DNA of 6,653 nt from Paracoccaceae bacterium (GTDB taxonomy: Bacteria > Pseudomonadota > Alphaproteobacteria > Rhodobacterales > Rhodobacteraceae): contig SKUV01000394.1 in NCBI GenBank assembly GCA_007129775.1, positions 1 to 6,653 on the forward strand, given 5' to 3'. Made by a program: the position numbers and the translations under genes. Under the pieces are notes generated by a model, which saw nothing but the letters and a program-made list of their open reading frames with translations, searched no databases and was not told the origin of the DNA. This document shows, piece after piece, positions 1-6,546 of the stretch. Position 1 is the stretch's first letter. Every line of letters begins with the position of its first letter.

Positions 1-354
1 AGGGCTCACGCGCGCCGGCATCGCCTGACAAGCACCAACGCCGCTACTGCCCTCCGACATGGAACTGCAAGAGACGAGATCGCAAATCGTGCGAGCGGCA
101 GCTCTGTAGGTCCCTTGTAATCGAACAGGCAAAAGCACGGGTGGCCGCTTTGGGCCATGATTAACGTCCACCCGGAGGGTTCAGCCGCCCCGACTGCCGC
201 GCACTGGCCGCATCCCCATGCACCGAGCACGCATTTCCTAGGACTTCGATCGCATCGCAGCTCCCGACGACCAGCGCGAACTCCCCACCCGACCGCGCGC
301 ACATCACGCGGTAAGTATGTGCTGTGACCAACCACACACAGCAGTGAGCAAAAC
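1..354. other. Left-edge region with no supportable gene
   Basis: No coding region here has a convincing start, codon pattern or recognisable protein. A minus-strand open frame at 6-356 is rich in Cys, Arg and Trp, resembles no family I know, and would start inside the leader of the divergent helix-turn-helix gene, so I do not call it. The region may carry the promoter of the gene at 355, but no clear -35/-10 pair is visible. The only structure I can point to is the inverted repeat at 320-343. Confidence 0.5.
320..343. promoter_or_regulatory. Inverted repeat just upstream of the HTH gene
   Basis: TGCTGTG (320-326) and its exact reverse complement CACAGCA (337-343) are separated by 10 bases. 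The repeat ends 11 bases before the ATG at 355. Its position would suit an operator through which the downstream helix-turn-helix protein represses itself, or a small hairpin near the ribosome binding site. Seven-base arms can arise by chance, so this is only a candidate. Confidence 0.25.
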
Positions 355-816
355 ATGAACCCCTACCAGAATACCTCGACCGCGAAGCTGATCGCAGACC
401 GCGTCCGGGACCTGTCGCACCGCAAGACCCAGGCCGAGATTGCCTCCGAGGCGGGCTTCGCCAACGCGAACATGATGACCTTCCTCAAGAATGGGCGCAA
501 CAAGGTGCCGCTCGACCGGGTGCCCTCGCTGGCGAAGGCGCTGGAGGTCGATCCGGCAATGCTGATGCGTCTGGCGCTTGACCAGGCCGTCGGCGCGACC
601 GCAGCGCAGGCGATCACCGAGATCTTCGGCACGCCCGTCACCCAGAACGAGCGCGGCTGGCTGGCCGAGATCCGCGACGCCTCCGACAGCAGCGATCCGC
701 GTCTTACTGGACGCGCGCGCTGCGCTGAGGGGGATCTTCGGGAAATGAGCTGTGATCTGATCTCTCATGTGCGGGGACCCGCGTGTCCGCTGGGACAGCG
801 AGGGCAGACCGCATGA
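355..816 (+). CDS. Helix-turn-helix DNA-binding protein, 3' end probably frameshifted
   Basis: This is a small XRE/Cro-like transcriptional regulator, probably cytoplasmic, with an unknown target. Residues about 10-72 hold the DNA-binding domain. The segment TQAEIASEAGFANANMM (25-41) has the spacing of a helix-turn-helix, and LDRVPSLAKALEVDP (53-67) matches the helix that typically follows in XRE-type domains. Residues 98-116 (NERGWLAEIRDASDSSDPR) recur in the next gene. The ATG at 355 is preceded by a weak GTGAG at 344-348. After Arg122 the reading frame turns into unlikely sequence (many Cys, Gly and Arg). In the alternative frame the same DNA reads AALRGIFGK and stops at 746-748. Adding two bases to the CG repeat at 711-720 joins the frames and gives a 131-residue protein with a sensible C-terminal helix. 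As written, the 153-residue frame ends in a TGA (814-816) that overlaps the next ATG. A recent mutation, a sequencing error and a variable repeat are all possible. The HTH assignment is firm; the end is not. Confidence 0.75.
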   Translation: MNPYQNTSTAKLIADRVRDLSHRKTQAEIASEAGFANANMMTFLKNGRNKVPLDRVPSLAKALEVDPAMLMRLALDQAVGATAAQAITEIFGTPVTQNERGWLAEIRDASDSSDPRLTGRARCAEGDLREMSCDLISHVRGPACPLGQRGQTA

Positions 817-1010
817 GCGGGCGCGACATGGACGACACCACCTTCACGCTCCCCACGACCCCGTCCGGGTCGTGGGAGGAGCTGACCCCGAACGAGCGCG
901 CATGGGTCGAGTTCATCCGCATCATCAGCTGCGGCAGTGATCCGAGGGTCACGCCCGCGCGGATGCGCGCCCTGCGCGAGGCGCTCGACATGGGACTGGG
1001 CGCCGGCTGA
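813..1010 (+). CDS. Small protein related to the C-terminal half of the upstream HTH protein
   Basis: A 65-residue protein of unknown function, with no membrane segment, signal peptide or helix-turn-helix. Residues 27-45 (NERAWVEFIRIISCGSDPR) match residues 98-116 of the upstream protein at 11 of 19 positions without gaps. The resemblance continues into RALREAL against the frame-corrected AALRGIF. It therefore looks like the C-terminal module of the regulator without its DNA-binding part, preceded by an acidic N-terminus. I infer that it might pair with the regulator or compete with it. The start was chosen at ATG 813 because GAGGG (800-804) lies 8 bases upstream. A GTG at 783 lacks such a site, and the ATG at 828 has a weaker one. 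It is probably co-transcribed with the gene at 355 and possibly translationally coupled through the ATGA overlap at 813-816. Confidence 0.65.
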   Translation: MSGRDMDDTTFTLPTTPSGSWEELTPNERAWVEFIRIISCGSDPRVTPARMRALREALDMGLGAG

Positions 1011-1040
1011 GGCGCGCTCGGAGGGCGGGGTCAGCCTTTT
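1005..1040 (+). terminator. Possible weak terminator after the two small genes
   Basis: GGCTGA (1005-1010, including the stop codon) can pair with TCAGCC (1031-1036), and four T residues follow directly (1037-1040). The stem is only six pairs and the loop is 20 bases, so it is a marginal intrinsic terminator. Its place, right at the end of the small operon, is the main argument for it. Confidence 0.25.
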
Positions 1041-1295
1041 CCGGGAAACGGGGAAGATGAGGGCGGGATCGCGTGCGTGGTCTTGTCTTGTCTCTCTGAG
1101 CCGAACACGAAGCTCGCGAGATGCCGAGCGTCGGGCTGAAGCGCAGGGCGGTCGACGGTGGTGGGCTGGTGCGCTTCGGCAGGCTTTCGGGTGCGCAGCC
1201 GTGGCACGAGCCGTCAGCAATCCGAATCGAACAGCTTGGTCGGCACCCTGTCGGTCTTGACCGTCGTCATGCCCTGCCGCCGAGCTTCCGGTGGT

Positions 1296-1312
1296 CCGGA
1301 TTTCTGATCCGG
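1296..1312. repeat. Short perfect inverted repeat CCGGAT-N5-ATCCGG
   Basis: CCGGAT (1296-1301) and ATCCGG (1307-1312) flank the five bases TTCTG. On the minus strand this hairpin lies about 65 bases downstream of the tRNA-Pro 3' end, where a transcript end would be expected. No T-run follows on that strand, so it is not a standard intrinsic terminator. It could stabilise the 3' end of a tRNA precursor or be incidental. Confidence 0.3.
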
Positions 1313-1339
1313 GCAACTGTTCCGGAGTCGTTTCAGGTG

Positions 1340-1371
1340 GATTTTCAAGCTATTGAATTTAATGATTTTCA
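1340..1371. repeat. AT-rich direct repeat next to the tRNA 3' end
   Basis: GATTTTCA occurs at 1340-1347 and again at 1364-1371, a 24-base period, inside the most AT-rich stretch of the window. It directly adjoins the 3' end of the tRNA-Pro gene. Its function is unknown. Confidence 0.35.
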
Positions 1372-1376
1372 TGATC

Positions 1377-1453
1377 TGGTCGGAGTGAGAGGATTCGAAC
1401 CTCCGACCCCCTGCTCCCGAAGCAGGTGCGCTACCAGGCTGCGCCACACTCCG
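1377..1453 (-). tRNA. tRNA-Pro (anticodon CGG)
   Basis: This 77-base tRNA decodes the proline codon CCG. Read on the minus strand, the acceptor stem is CGGAGTG (1447-1453) paired with CACTCCG (1381-1387). The D stem is GCGC/GCGC with a GG-containing loop. The anticodon stem CCTGC/GCAGG encloses the loop TTCGGGA, which places the anticodon CGG at 1417-1419 with G37 following, as expected for proline tRNAs. The variable loop has five bases. The T arm has GGAGG and CCTCT around TTCGAAT, with one G-U pair. The discriminator base is A (1380) and the CCA end is encoded (1377-1379). The gene is 45 bases downstream of the EamA transporter on the same strand, so it could be transcribed from its own promoter or by read-through. 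A lone proline tRNA like this is also a common target for integrative elements. Confidence 0.97.
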
Positions 1454-1466
1454 ACCTTGCGGCGTC

Positions 1467-1494
1467 AGGTAACGCTTTCGCCCGGCCTTTGCAA
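1467..1494 (-). promoter_or_regulatory. Candidate promoter for tRNA-Pro
   Basis: On the minus strand TTGCAA (1489-1494) lies 16 bases ahead of TTACCT (1467-1472), which would start transcription around 1460, just before the tRNA 5' end at 1453. The -35-like box matches four of six consensus positions, but the -10-like box is poor. Position is the main support. Confidence 0.3.
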
Positions 1495-1498
1495 GATG

Positions 1499-2455
1499 TC
1501 ATCGCGGCCTGTCCGGCAGCACCTCTTCGCTCAGGCTGACGCGCGGGACGGTGCCGGTTTCCGGGCGGCTTCGGGTCTCCAGAACCGGGCGGTTTTGTGA
1601 TGCATCGGTCCGCCCTTCGCGCATCAGGATATAGATGCCGCTGGCGATGATCACCCCCGCCCCGAGCATTGTCGCCAGATCGAGCGCCTCGCTGAAAAAG
1701 ACATAGCCGAAAACAGTGGCCCAGATGATCTGGGAATACTGCATCGGCGCGATGATCACCGCCTCGCCCGCGCGATAGGCCATGATCAGCAGAAGCGTGG
1801 CGACGAAGGCGAAGACCGCGATCACCGCGAGCGCTGCCAGATCCAGCATCGGCATCGGCACATAGACCAGCGGCAGCAGGCAGGCCATCACCACGAAATT
1901 CGCCATCATCGGATAGAGCAGCAGAACCACGCTGCGTTCCTCGGGCCCGATCTTGCGCACGATGATCGACGACAGGGCCGAGCAGACAGCCGCAGTCATG
2001 GCCGCGATATGGCCCAGTTCCAGATCGGCCTCGCCGGGGCGCAGGACGATCATCACGCCGGCAAGGCCGACGAGCACGGCAAGCCCGCGGCGCAGCCGCA
2101 CCTTTTCGCCCAGAATGGGAATCGCGAGCAGCGTGATCAGCAGCGGCGAGGCGAAGAGAATCGCGTAGGTCTGCGCCAGCGGCAGGGTGGAGAACGCATA
2201 GAAGGCCGACAGCCCCGTCAGCACGGCCGAGACGGTGCGCAGGGCGATCCACCAGGGGTGGCGCGGGCGCAGGTTGCCGTCGGTCCGGTCGCGCATCAGC
2301 ATCAGCGTGACGATCGGAAAGCCCAGCAGCACGCTGAAGAACACGATCTGAACCGGCGAGTAGAGGCTGCCGAGGTATTTCACGATCACGTCGTGGGTCG
2401 CGAACACCCCGAAGGCCGCGAGCGCCAGCAATGCGCCCCTGACGTTTCCGCTCAT
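1499..2455 (-). CDS. DMT-superfamily (EamA-type) transporter
   Basis: A 318-residue inner-membrane protein of the drug/metabolite transporter superfamily (COG0697/EamA). These are proton- or gradient-driven carriers, typically exporters of amino acids, nucleosides, cofactors or other small metabolites. The substrate cannot be read from the sequence. The protein consists almost entirely of about ten hydrophobic segments arranged as two EamA repeats, roughly residues 6-138 and 148-283. The first repeat ends with the family-typical LAIPILGEKVRLRRG and GVMIVLRPG stretches. The second contains APMQYSQIIWATVFGYVFFSE, trimmed here to its core (PMQYSQIIWATVFGYVFF). A polar tail of about 35 residues is presumably cytoplasmic. 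The start is ATG at 2455 because AGGGGG lies seven bases upstream; in-frame codons further upstream lie ahead of the predicted transcription start. It is divergent from the Na/Pi cotransporter gene. Its leader is unusually structured (2456-2527), so post-transcriptional control is plausible. No clear intrinsic terminator separates it from the tRNA. Confidence 0.93.
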   Translation of the reverse strand: MSGNVRGALLALAAFGVFATHDVIVKYLGSLYSPVQIVFFSVLLGFPIVTLMLMRDRTDGNLRPRHPWWIALRTVSAVLTGLSAFYAFSTLPLAQTYAILFASPLLITLLAIPILGEKVRLRRGLAVLVGLAGVMIVLRPGEADLELGHIAAMTAAVCSALSSIIVRKIGPEERSVVLLLYPMMANFVVMACLLPLVYVPMPMLDLAALAVIAVFAFVATLLLIMAYRAGEAVIIAPMQYSQIIWATVFGYVFFSEALDLATMLGAGVIIASGIYILMREGRTDASQNRPVLETRSRPETGTVPRVSLSEEVLPDRPR

Positions 2456-2527
2456 GCTTCGGCCCCCTGCCGTCACCCGCCGCAAACGGAGCTTTCCTGC
2501 GCGGGTGCTGCCCGCGCGGGTGACGTT
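2456..2527 (-). promoter_or_regulatory. Structured 5' leader of the EamA transporter (possible cis-regulatory RNA)
   Basis: The minus-strand leader of about 72 bases can fold as a compact three-way junction. P1 pairs CGTCACCCGC (2516-2525) with GCGGGTGACG (2471-2480), ten perfect pairs. P2 is GCGGG-CAGCA-CCCGC (2501-2515). P3 is a short stem, GCA/TGC plus GGA/TCC with a three-base bulge and an AAGC loop (2482-2500). Only one base is left unpaired at the junction. A competing hairpin, 2496-2505 with 2511-2520 (ten pairs, one of them G-U on one strand), uses part of the P1 strand, so the two folds exclude each other. P1 ends next to the AGGGGG ribosome binding site. It matches no riboswitch I recognise by its core sequence. 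Fold and regulation are inferred. Confidence 0.4.
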
Positions 2528-2533
2528 AGCGCA

Positions 2534-2562
2534 ATCGTAGGCGCAAGTGTCGGTGATCACAA
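2534..2562 (-). promoter_or_regulatory. Sigma-70-type promoter of the EamA transporter
   Basis: On the minus strand, TTGTGA (2557-2562) and TACGAT (2534-2539) are separated by exactly 17 bases, and each matches four of six consensus positions. Transcription would start at the A residues around 2526-2527, immediately before the P1 stem of the structured leader. The region also serves as upstream DNA for the divergent gene at 2620, for which no comparably good promoter is visible. Confidence 0.55.
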
Positions 2563-2619
2563 TCCTTTCGCGGCGGCTTGTGGCTTGCAGGCTGCGGGCC
2601 GATCTGGAACGTTGTCGCG

Positions 2620-4269
2620 ATGATGCTGGGCGACATACTGACACTTCTGGGCGGGACCGGCTTGTTTCTCTTCGGCATGCAGACCATGACCGAGGCGCTG
2701 CGGGAACTGGCCAGCACACAGGCGCGGCAGGCGCTTGCCGGCTTCACGCGGACGCCGTTTTCGGGCGCGGTGACCGGGGCGCTGACCACGGCGGTGATCC
2801 AGTCCTCGTCGGCCACGATGGTGACGACGGTGGGCTTTGTCGGCGCGGGGCTTCTGGGCTTCGGGCAGGCGCTGGGCATCCTCTATGGCGCCAGCATCGG
2901 CACCACGATCACGGGCTGGATGGTGCTTTTGCTGGGCGTGCGGCTGCAATTGTCGGTGGCGGCGCTGCCGGTGCTGTTTCTGGCGGCGCTGGCGCGGGTT
3001 CTGCTGAAGGGGCAGATCGCGCGTGCGGCCGGGGCGGTGGCGGGGCTGGCGCTGGTCTTTCTGGGCATCGATCTGATGCAGCAGGGGCTGGCGACTTGGC
3101 AGGACGGGCTGGGGATGGCTGCCGTGCCTGCGGCGCGCGGCTGGGGCCTTCTGCAACTGGCGGGGCTGGGGGTTCTGGTGGCGGTGGTGCTGCAATCCTC
3201 CAGCGCGGGGGTGGCCGGGGCGCTGGTGCTGATCGGCGCCGGCGCCATCGGGTTCGAACAGGCTGCGGCACTGGTGGCGGGGATGCATGTGGGCACCACC
3301 TCCACCGCGCTTCTGGCCTCGGTCGGCGGGGCCCGCGCGGTGCGTCAGACGGCGGTGGCCAATGTGATCTATCACGCGGTAACCGGTGTGCTGGCGCTGG
3401 CGCTGGTGGGCGTGGCGGCGCAGATGCCGATCGCCGACGAACAGATCAGGCTGCTGGTCTTTCATACCGGCTTCAACCTCGTGGGCACTGCGCTGATGCT
3501 GCCGTTGACGCCGCAATTCGCCGCGCTTCTTGACCGGCTGATGCCGGCCCCGCCCGATCCCGCAGCCTCGGACCTGCTGGACCGGACGCTCTTGTCCGAC
3601 CCGCCCGCCGCGCTCGATACCGCCATGGCCGCGCTGGTTGAGGCGCGCGCGCGCCTTTTCGAGGCGCTGGCCGAGGCGCTGGAGCGAGGCGGTCAGCCCG
3701 GCCCCCTCGATGCGGCGCTGAAATCCGTGGGCGCGACGCTTGATGCGGTGCAGGATTATCTGGACCGGATCGCGATTGCGCCCGATCGCAAGGAAGACCT
3801 TTCGCGACTGTCGGCGCTGACGCTGCATCTTGATCACATGCGCAGGCTGTGGGGCCGGGCGGGGCAGGGGGCGCGGCTGCGCGCGGTGGAGCGGGAGCCG
3901 CGGCTCACCCGCCACCTCGCGCTATTTGTGGGCGCGTTGCGCGCCCCCGACGCCAGCGCGACCCGTCCGCGCCTCGCCCGGACCGAGGCGCGGCTGGCGC
4001 GAATGGAAGGGCGCCTGCGCCACAAGGCACAGCGCCATTCGCTTTACCTGATAGGCCTGACGCCGGCGGCCGTCTTTCGCCTGTCGGATGCGATACGCTG
4101 GCTGCGCCGCTCCGTCCGGCATGCCGAACGGCTGCTCACGCACGAGGCAGAGGCCGCCGCCGCCCTCCCCGCGCGGCCCGAAACCATGGCCGAAGCCGAA
4201 GCCGAAGCCGAAGCGGAGCCGGAGGCCGAAAAACCGGCGGGGCCGACCAACCCGGCCGGCCCCGCCTGA
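2620..4269 (+). CDS. Na+/phosphate cotransporter-family protein with PhoU-like C-terminus
   Basis: A 549-residue inner-membrane protein of the Na/Pi cotransporter (NptA/YjbB-like, PF02690) family. Characterised members move phosphate together with sodium, often outward in bacteria. The membrane half (residues about 1-310) holds two inverted repeats, each with the hallmark QSSS motif: residues 61-64 (AVIQSSSATMVTT) and 192-195 (VVLQSSSAGVAGA). Each is followed by a glycine-threonine segment, GASIGTTITGW at 90-100 and GMHVGTTSTA at 221-230. The remainder (about 320-510) is charged and helical, as in PhoU-like domains that tie such carriers to phosphate control. A low-complexity Ala/Glu tail closes the protein (about 524-537). 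The start is ATG at 2620 (or 2623), because the hydrophobic family N-terminus begins there; the upstream TTG at 2578 would add a Cys/Trp extension. Its ribosome binding site is weak. It is convergent with leuB, with 39 bases between stop codons. A role in phosphate efflux or homeostasis is inferred from the family. Confidence 0.93.
   Translation: MMLGDILTLLGGTGLFLFGMQTMTEALRELASTQARQALAGFTRTPFSGAVTGALTTAVIQSSSATMVTTVGFVGAGLLGFGQALGILYGASIGTTITGWMVLLLGVRLQLSVAALPVLFLAALARVLLKGQIARAAGAVAGLALVFLGIDLMQQGLATWQDGLGMAAVPAARGWGLLQLAGLGVLVAVVLQSSSAGVAGALVLIGAGAIGFEQAAALVAGMHVGTTSTALLASVGGARAVRQTAVANVIYHAVTGVLALALVGVAAQMPIADEQIRLLVFHTGFNLVGTALMLPLTPQFAALLDRLMPAPPDPAASDLLDRTLLSDPPAALDTAMAALVEARARLFEALAEALERGGQPGPLDAALKSVGATLDAVQDYLDRIAIAPDRKEDLSRLSALTLHLDHMRRLWGRAGQGARLRAVEREPRLTRHLALFVGALRAPDASATRPRLARTEARLARMEGRLRHKAQRHSLYLIGLTPAAVFRLSDAIRWLRRSVRHAERLLTHEAEAAAALPARPETMAEAEAEAEAEPEAEKPAGPTNPAGPA
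4189..4212 (+). repeat. Hexanucleotide repeat (GCCGAA)x4 encoding Ala-Glu
   Basis: Four exact copies of GCCGAA encode Ala-Glu dipeptides at residues 524-531 of the cotransporter-family protein. A degenerate continuation follows (AEPEAE). Because the unit is six bases, changes in copy number would lengthen or shorten the acidic tail without breaking the frame. Confidence 0.85.
4229..4266 (-). terminator. Intrinsic terminator of leuB, inside the end of the opposing gene
   Basis: A perfect ten-pair inverted repeat, GGCGGGGCCG (4236-4245) and CGGCCCCGCC (4257-4266), encloses an 11-base loop. Read on the minus strand, the stem is followed by GG and then TTTTT (4229-4233), the classical form of an intrinsic terminator, 42 bases past the leuB stop. 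Read on the plus strand, the stem ends exactly before the TGA of the cotransporter gene and is followed by TGATCTTT, so it may also act weakly in that direction. The repeat encodes the last ten or so residues of the cotransporter (Gly/Pro/Ala-rich). Confidence 0.7.
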
Positions 4270-4308
4270 TCTTTGGATGCCACCGGCCCCGGCCGGCGTG
4301 CCGCGCTG

Positions 4309-5415
<1,107 letters not shown>

Positions 5416-5450
5416 GGGGCGTATCCTCGCAGCCTGTGTGGGTCGCATGT

Positions 5451-5479
5451 CGCCTAGCTTGTGGGCGCCGGGGGGTCAA
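5451..5479 (-). promoter_or_regulatory. Candidate leuB promoter
   Basis: On the minus strand TTGACC (5474-5479), five of six consensus bases, stands 17 bases ahead of TAGGCG (5451-5456), which is a poor -10 box. Strong TTGAC boxes with weak -10 boxes are common in these high-GC alphaproteobacteria. Transcription would start near 5444, leaving a leader of about 30 bases and excluding the alternative leuB start at 5448. It would let leuB be expressed independently of the upstream transporter. Confidence 0.4.
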
Positions 5480-5509
5480 GCGCGCGGCCCGGGGGTGGGC
5501 GGCGCCCGC

Positions 5510-6442
5510 TCAGTCCGGGGGTGGCGGGCCGGTGCGGCGCCGCTGCCGCTGCAGCCCCTCGCGCCAGATGATCAGCACGCCGCTCGCCACGATCACCGCG
5601 GCGCCCAGCACCGTCGCGCTGGCGGGCAGATCGCCCCAGATCAGCCAGCCCAGCGCTGCCGCCCAGATCAGCGCAGTATAATCGAACGGTGCCACCACCG
5701 AGGCCGGCGCCATCCGGAAGGCCTGCGCGATCAACGTGAGCCCGATGCTGCCGGCCACGGCCATTCCCGCCAGCAGCCACAGATCGCCCGTGGCAACCGG
5801 CACCCAGACGAACGCCGCCACCGGCGCGGCAAAGAGCATCGGAAAGAGGTTGACGTAGAACATCATGCTCAGGATGCCCTCGCTGCGCGGGATGCCCCGG
5901 GCCCCCAGCATGAACAGCGCATAGAAGAACGCCGTGCCCAGCGCCAGCAGGGCCGCGGGCTGGAACGCTTCTCCGCCCGGCTGCACGATGATCATCACCC
6001 CGCCAAAGCCCAGCAGCACCGCACCCCAGCGCCACGGCCCAACCCGCTCGCGCAGCAGCGGGACCGACAGGATCGCGATGAAGATCGGAGCGGAAAACAC
6101 CAGCGCCGTGGCCTCGGCCAGCGGAAGATGCTGCAGGCTGCTGAAATACATGTAGCCGCCGCAGAATTGCAGAAAGCCCCGCCCGGCATGAACCTTGAGC
6201 GCCGCCCGCGCCAACACCACGAGCCCCTGCAGCCGCCAGATCAGCAGCGCGATCACCGGCAGCGCCATCAGGTTGCGCACAAAGATGATCTGCGCCGGAT
6301 CGTGGCGTTCGGTCAAAAGCTTGCCGATGGCGTCGTTGAGCACCAGAAACGCCACACCGACGCAGATCGCGACGATCGCGCGCGGCGCTTCGGCCGCAGA
6401 AAACCGGGGCGCCGCCGCGTCGCGGCGCGATATGTCGGACAT
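5510..6442 (-). CDS. DMT-superfamily (EamA-type) transporter
   Basis: A 310-residue inner-membrane carrier of the drug/metabolite transporter superfamily with two EamA repeats, about residues 22-155 and 165-295, and about ten hydrophobic segments. The N-terminal 20 residues are polar and the C-terminus (GLQRQRRRTGPPPPD) is strongly basic, then Pro-rich, as expected for a cytoplasmic tail. It is a diverged relative of the transporter at 1499-2455: both share the pattern LPLA..., P.L.E.V...R, AVL.G..GVMI...PG in the middle of repeat one. The substrate is unknown; its closeness to leuB might hint at an amino-acid or keto-acid substrate, but this is weak inference. The start is ATG 6442, with AGGAGG five bases upstream; a GTG at 6448 would sit on top of that site. 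leuB follows 94 bases downstream on the same strand. No T-run terminator lies between them, so read-through into leuB is possible. Confidence 0.93.
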   Translation of the reverse strand: MSDISRRDAAAPRFSAAEAPRAIVAICVGVAFLVLNDAIGKLLTERHDPAQIIFVRNLMALPVIALLIWRLQGLVVLARAALKVHAGRGFLQFCGGYMYFSSLQHLPLAEATALVFSAPIFIAILSVPLLRERVGPWRWGAVLLGFGGVMIIVQPGGEAFQPAALLALGTAFFYALFMLGARGIPRSEGILSMMFYVNLFPMLFAAPVAAFVWVPVATGDLWLLAGMAVAGSIGLTLIAQAFRMAPASVVAPFDYTALIWAAALGWLIWGDLPASATVLGAAVIVASGVLIIWREGLQRQRRRTGPPPPD

Positions 6443-6456
6443 CTCCACCTCCTGAG

Positions 6457-6534
6457 CGAAGCGCTAGCAGAGTTTCGCGCCAAGGGCGAGCCGCGCTGCG
6501 GGCAACTTCACGTCTGCGCCGGTGGAGCGCTTCG
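6457..6534. repeat. Widely spaced 9-base inverted repeat in the divergent intergenic region
   Basis: CGAAGCGCT (6457-6465) and AGCGCTTCG (6526-6534) are exact reverse complements 60 bases apart, and each contains the palindrome AGCGCT. They lie between the divergent EamA gene and the gene at 6596, so they could be a pair of binding sites for one regulator. GC-rich words of this size can also recur by chance. Confidence 0.3.
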
Positions 6535-6546
6535 GGTGCTTGCGCC

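Larger units (their letters stand above)
1011..1376. other. Non-coding spacer between the small operon and tRNA-Pro
   Basis: No credible gene is seen on either strand. A plus-strand open frame crossing this region (1121-1600) runs through the tRNA and into the end of the neighbouring transporter. A minus-strand open frame (765-1316) has the Arg/Ala/Pro-rich composition of a shadow frame. About 1337-1376 is distinctly AT-rich compared with the rest of the window. An 18-codon minus-strand frame at 1214-1270 lacks a properly spaced ribosome binding site. Confidence 0.5.

Noticed and set aside
6..356. Minus-strand open frame of 116 codons at the left edge
   Set aside because: Cys- and Arg-rich with no recognisable family and no good ribosome binding site at its start. 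It would begin within the leader of the HTH gene.
1214..1270. 18-codon minus-strand frame (MTTVKTDRVPTKLFDSDC) downstream of the tRNA
   Set aside because: The only purine-rich stretch is one base from the ATG, too close to be a ribosome binding site, and the peptide matches nothing I know.
765..1316. Minus-strand open frame of 183 codons opposite the small protein gene
   Set aside because: Composition (Arg, Ala, Pro, Ser) is typical of a shadow frame, and it covers the well-supported homologous gene on the plus strand.
1121..1600. Plus-strand open frame of 159 codons
   Set aside because: It passes through the tRNA-Pro gene, and its GVRGFEPPTPCSRSRCA segment is the familiar false translation of a tRNA on the opposite strand. 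It also overlaps the end of the EamA gene.
2471..2525. Known SAM/SAH-type riboswitch in the EamA leader
   Set aside because: The GTCACC/GGGTGAC stem is superficially like the SAM/SAH riboswitch of Rhodobacterales, but the downstream pseudoknot sequence of that class is absent and the internal sequence differs.
2578..2619. Upstream TTG start for the cotransporter gene
   Set aside because: It would add a 14-residue extension with Trp and Cys ahead of the typical hydrophobic N-terminus and overlaps the divergent promoter region; ATG 2620 fits the family better.
2557..3915. Minus-strand open frame of 452 codons opposite the cotransporter gene
   Set aside because: Its Arg/Gln/His/Pro-rich composition is that of a shadow frame in GC-rich DNA. 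The opposing frame has clear QSSS family motifs.
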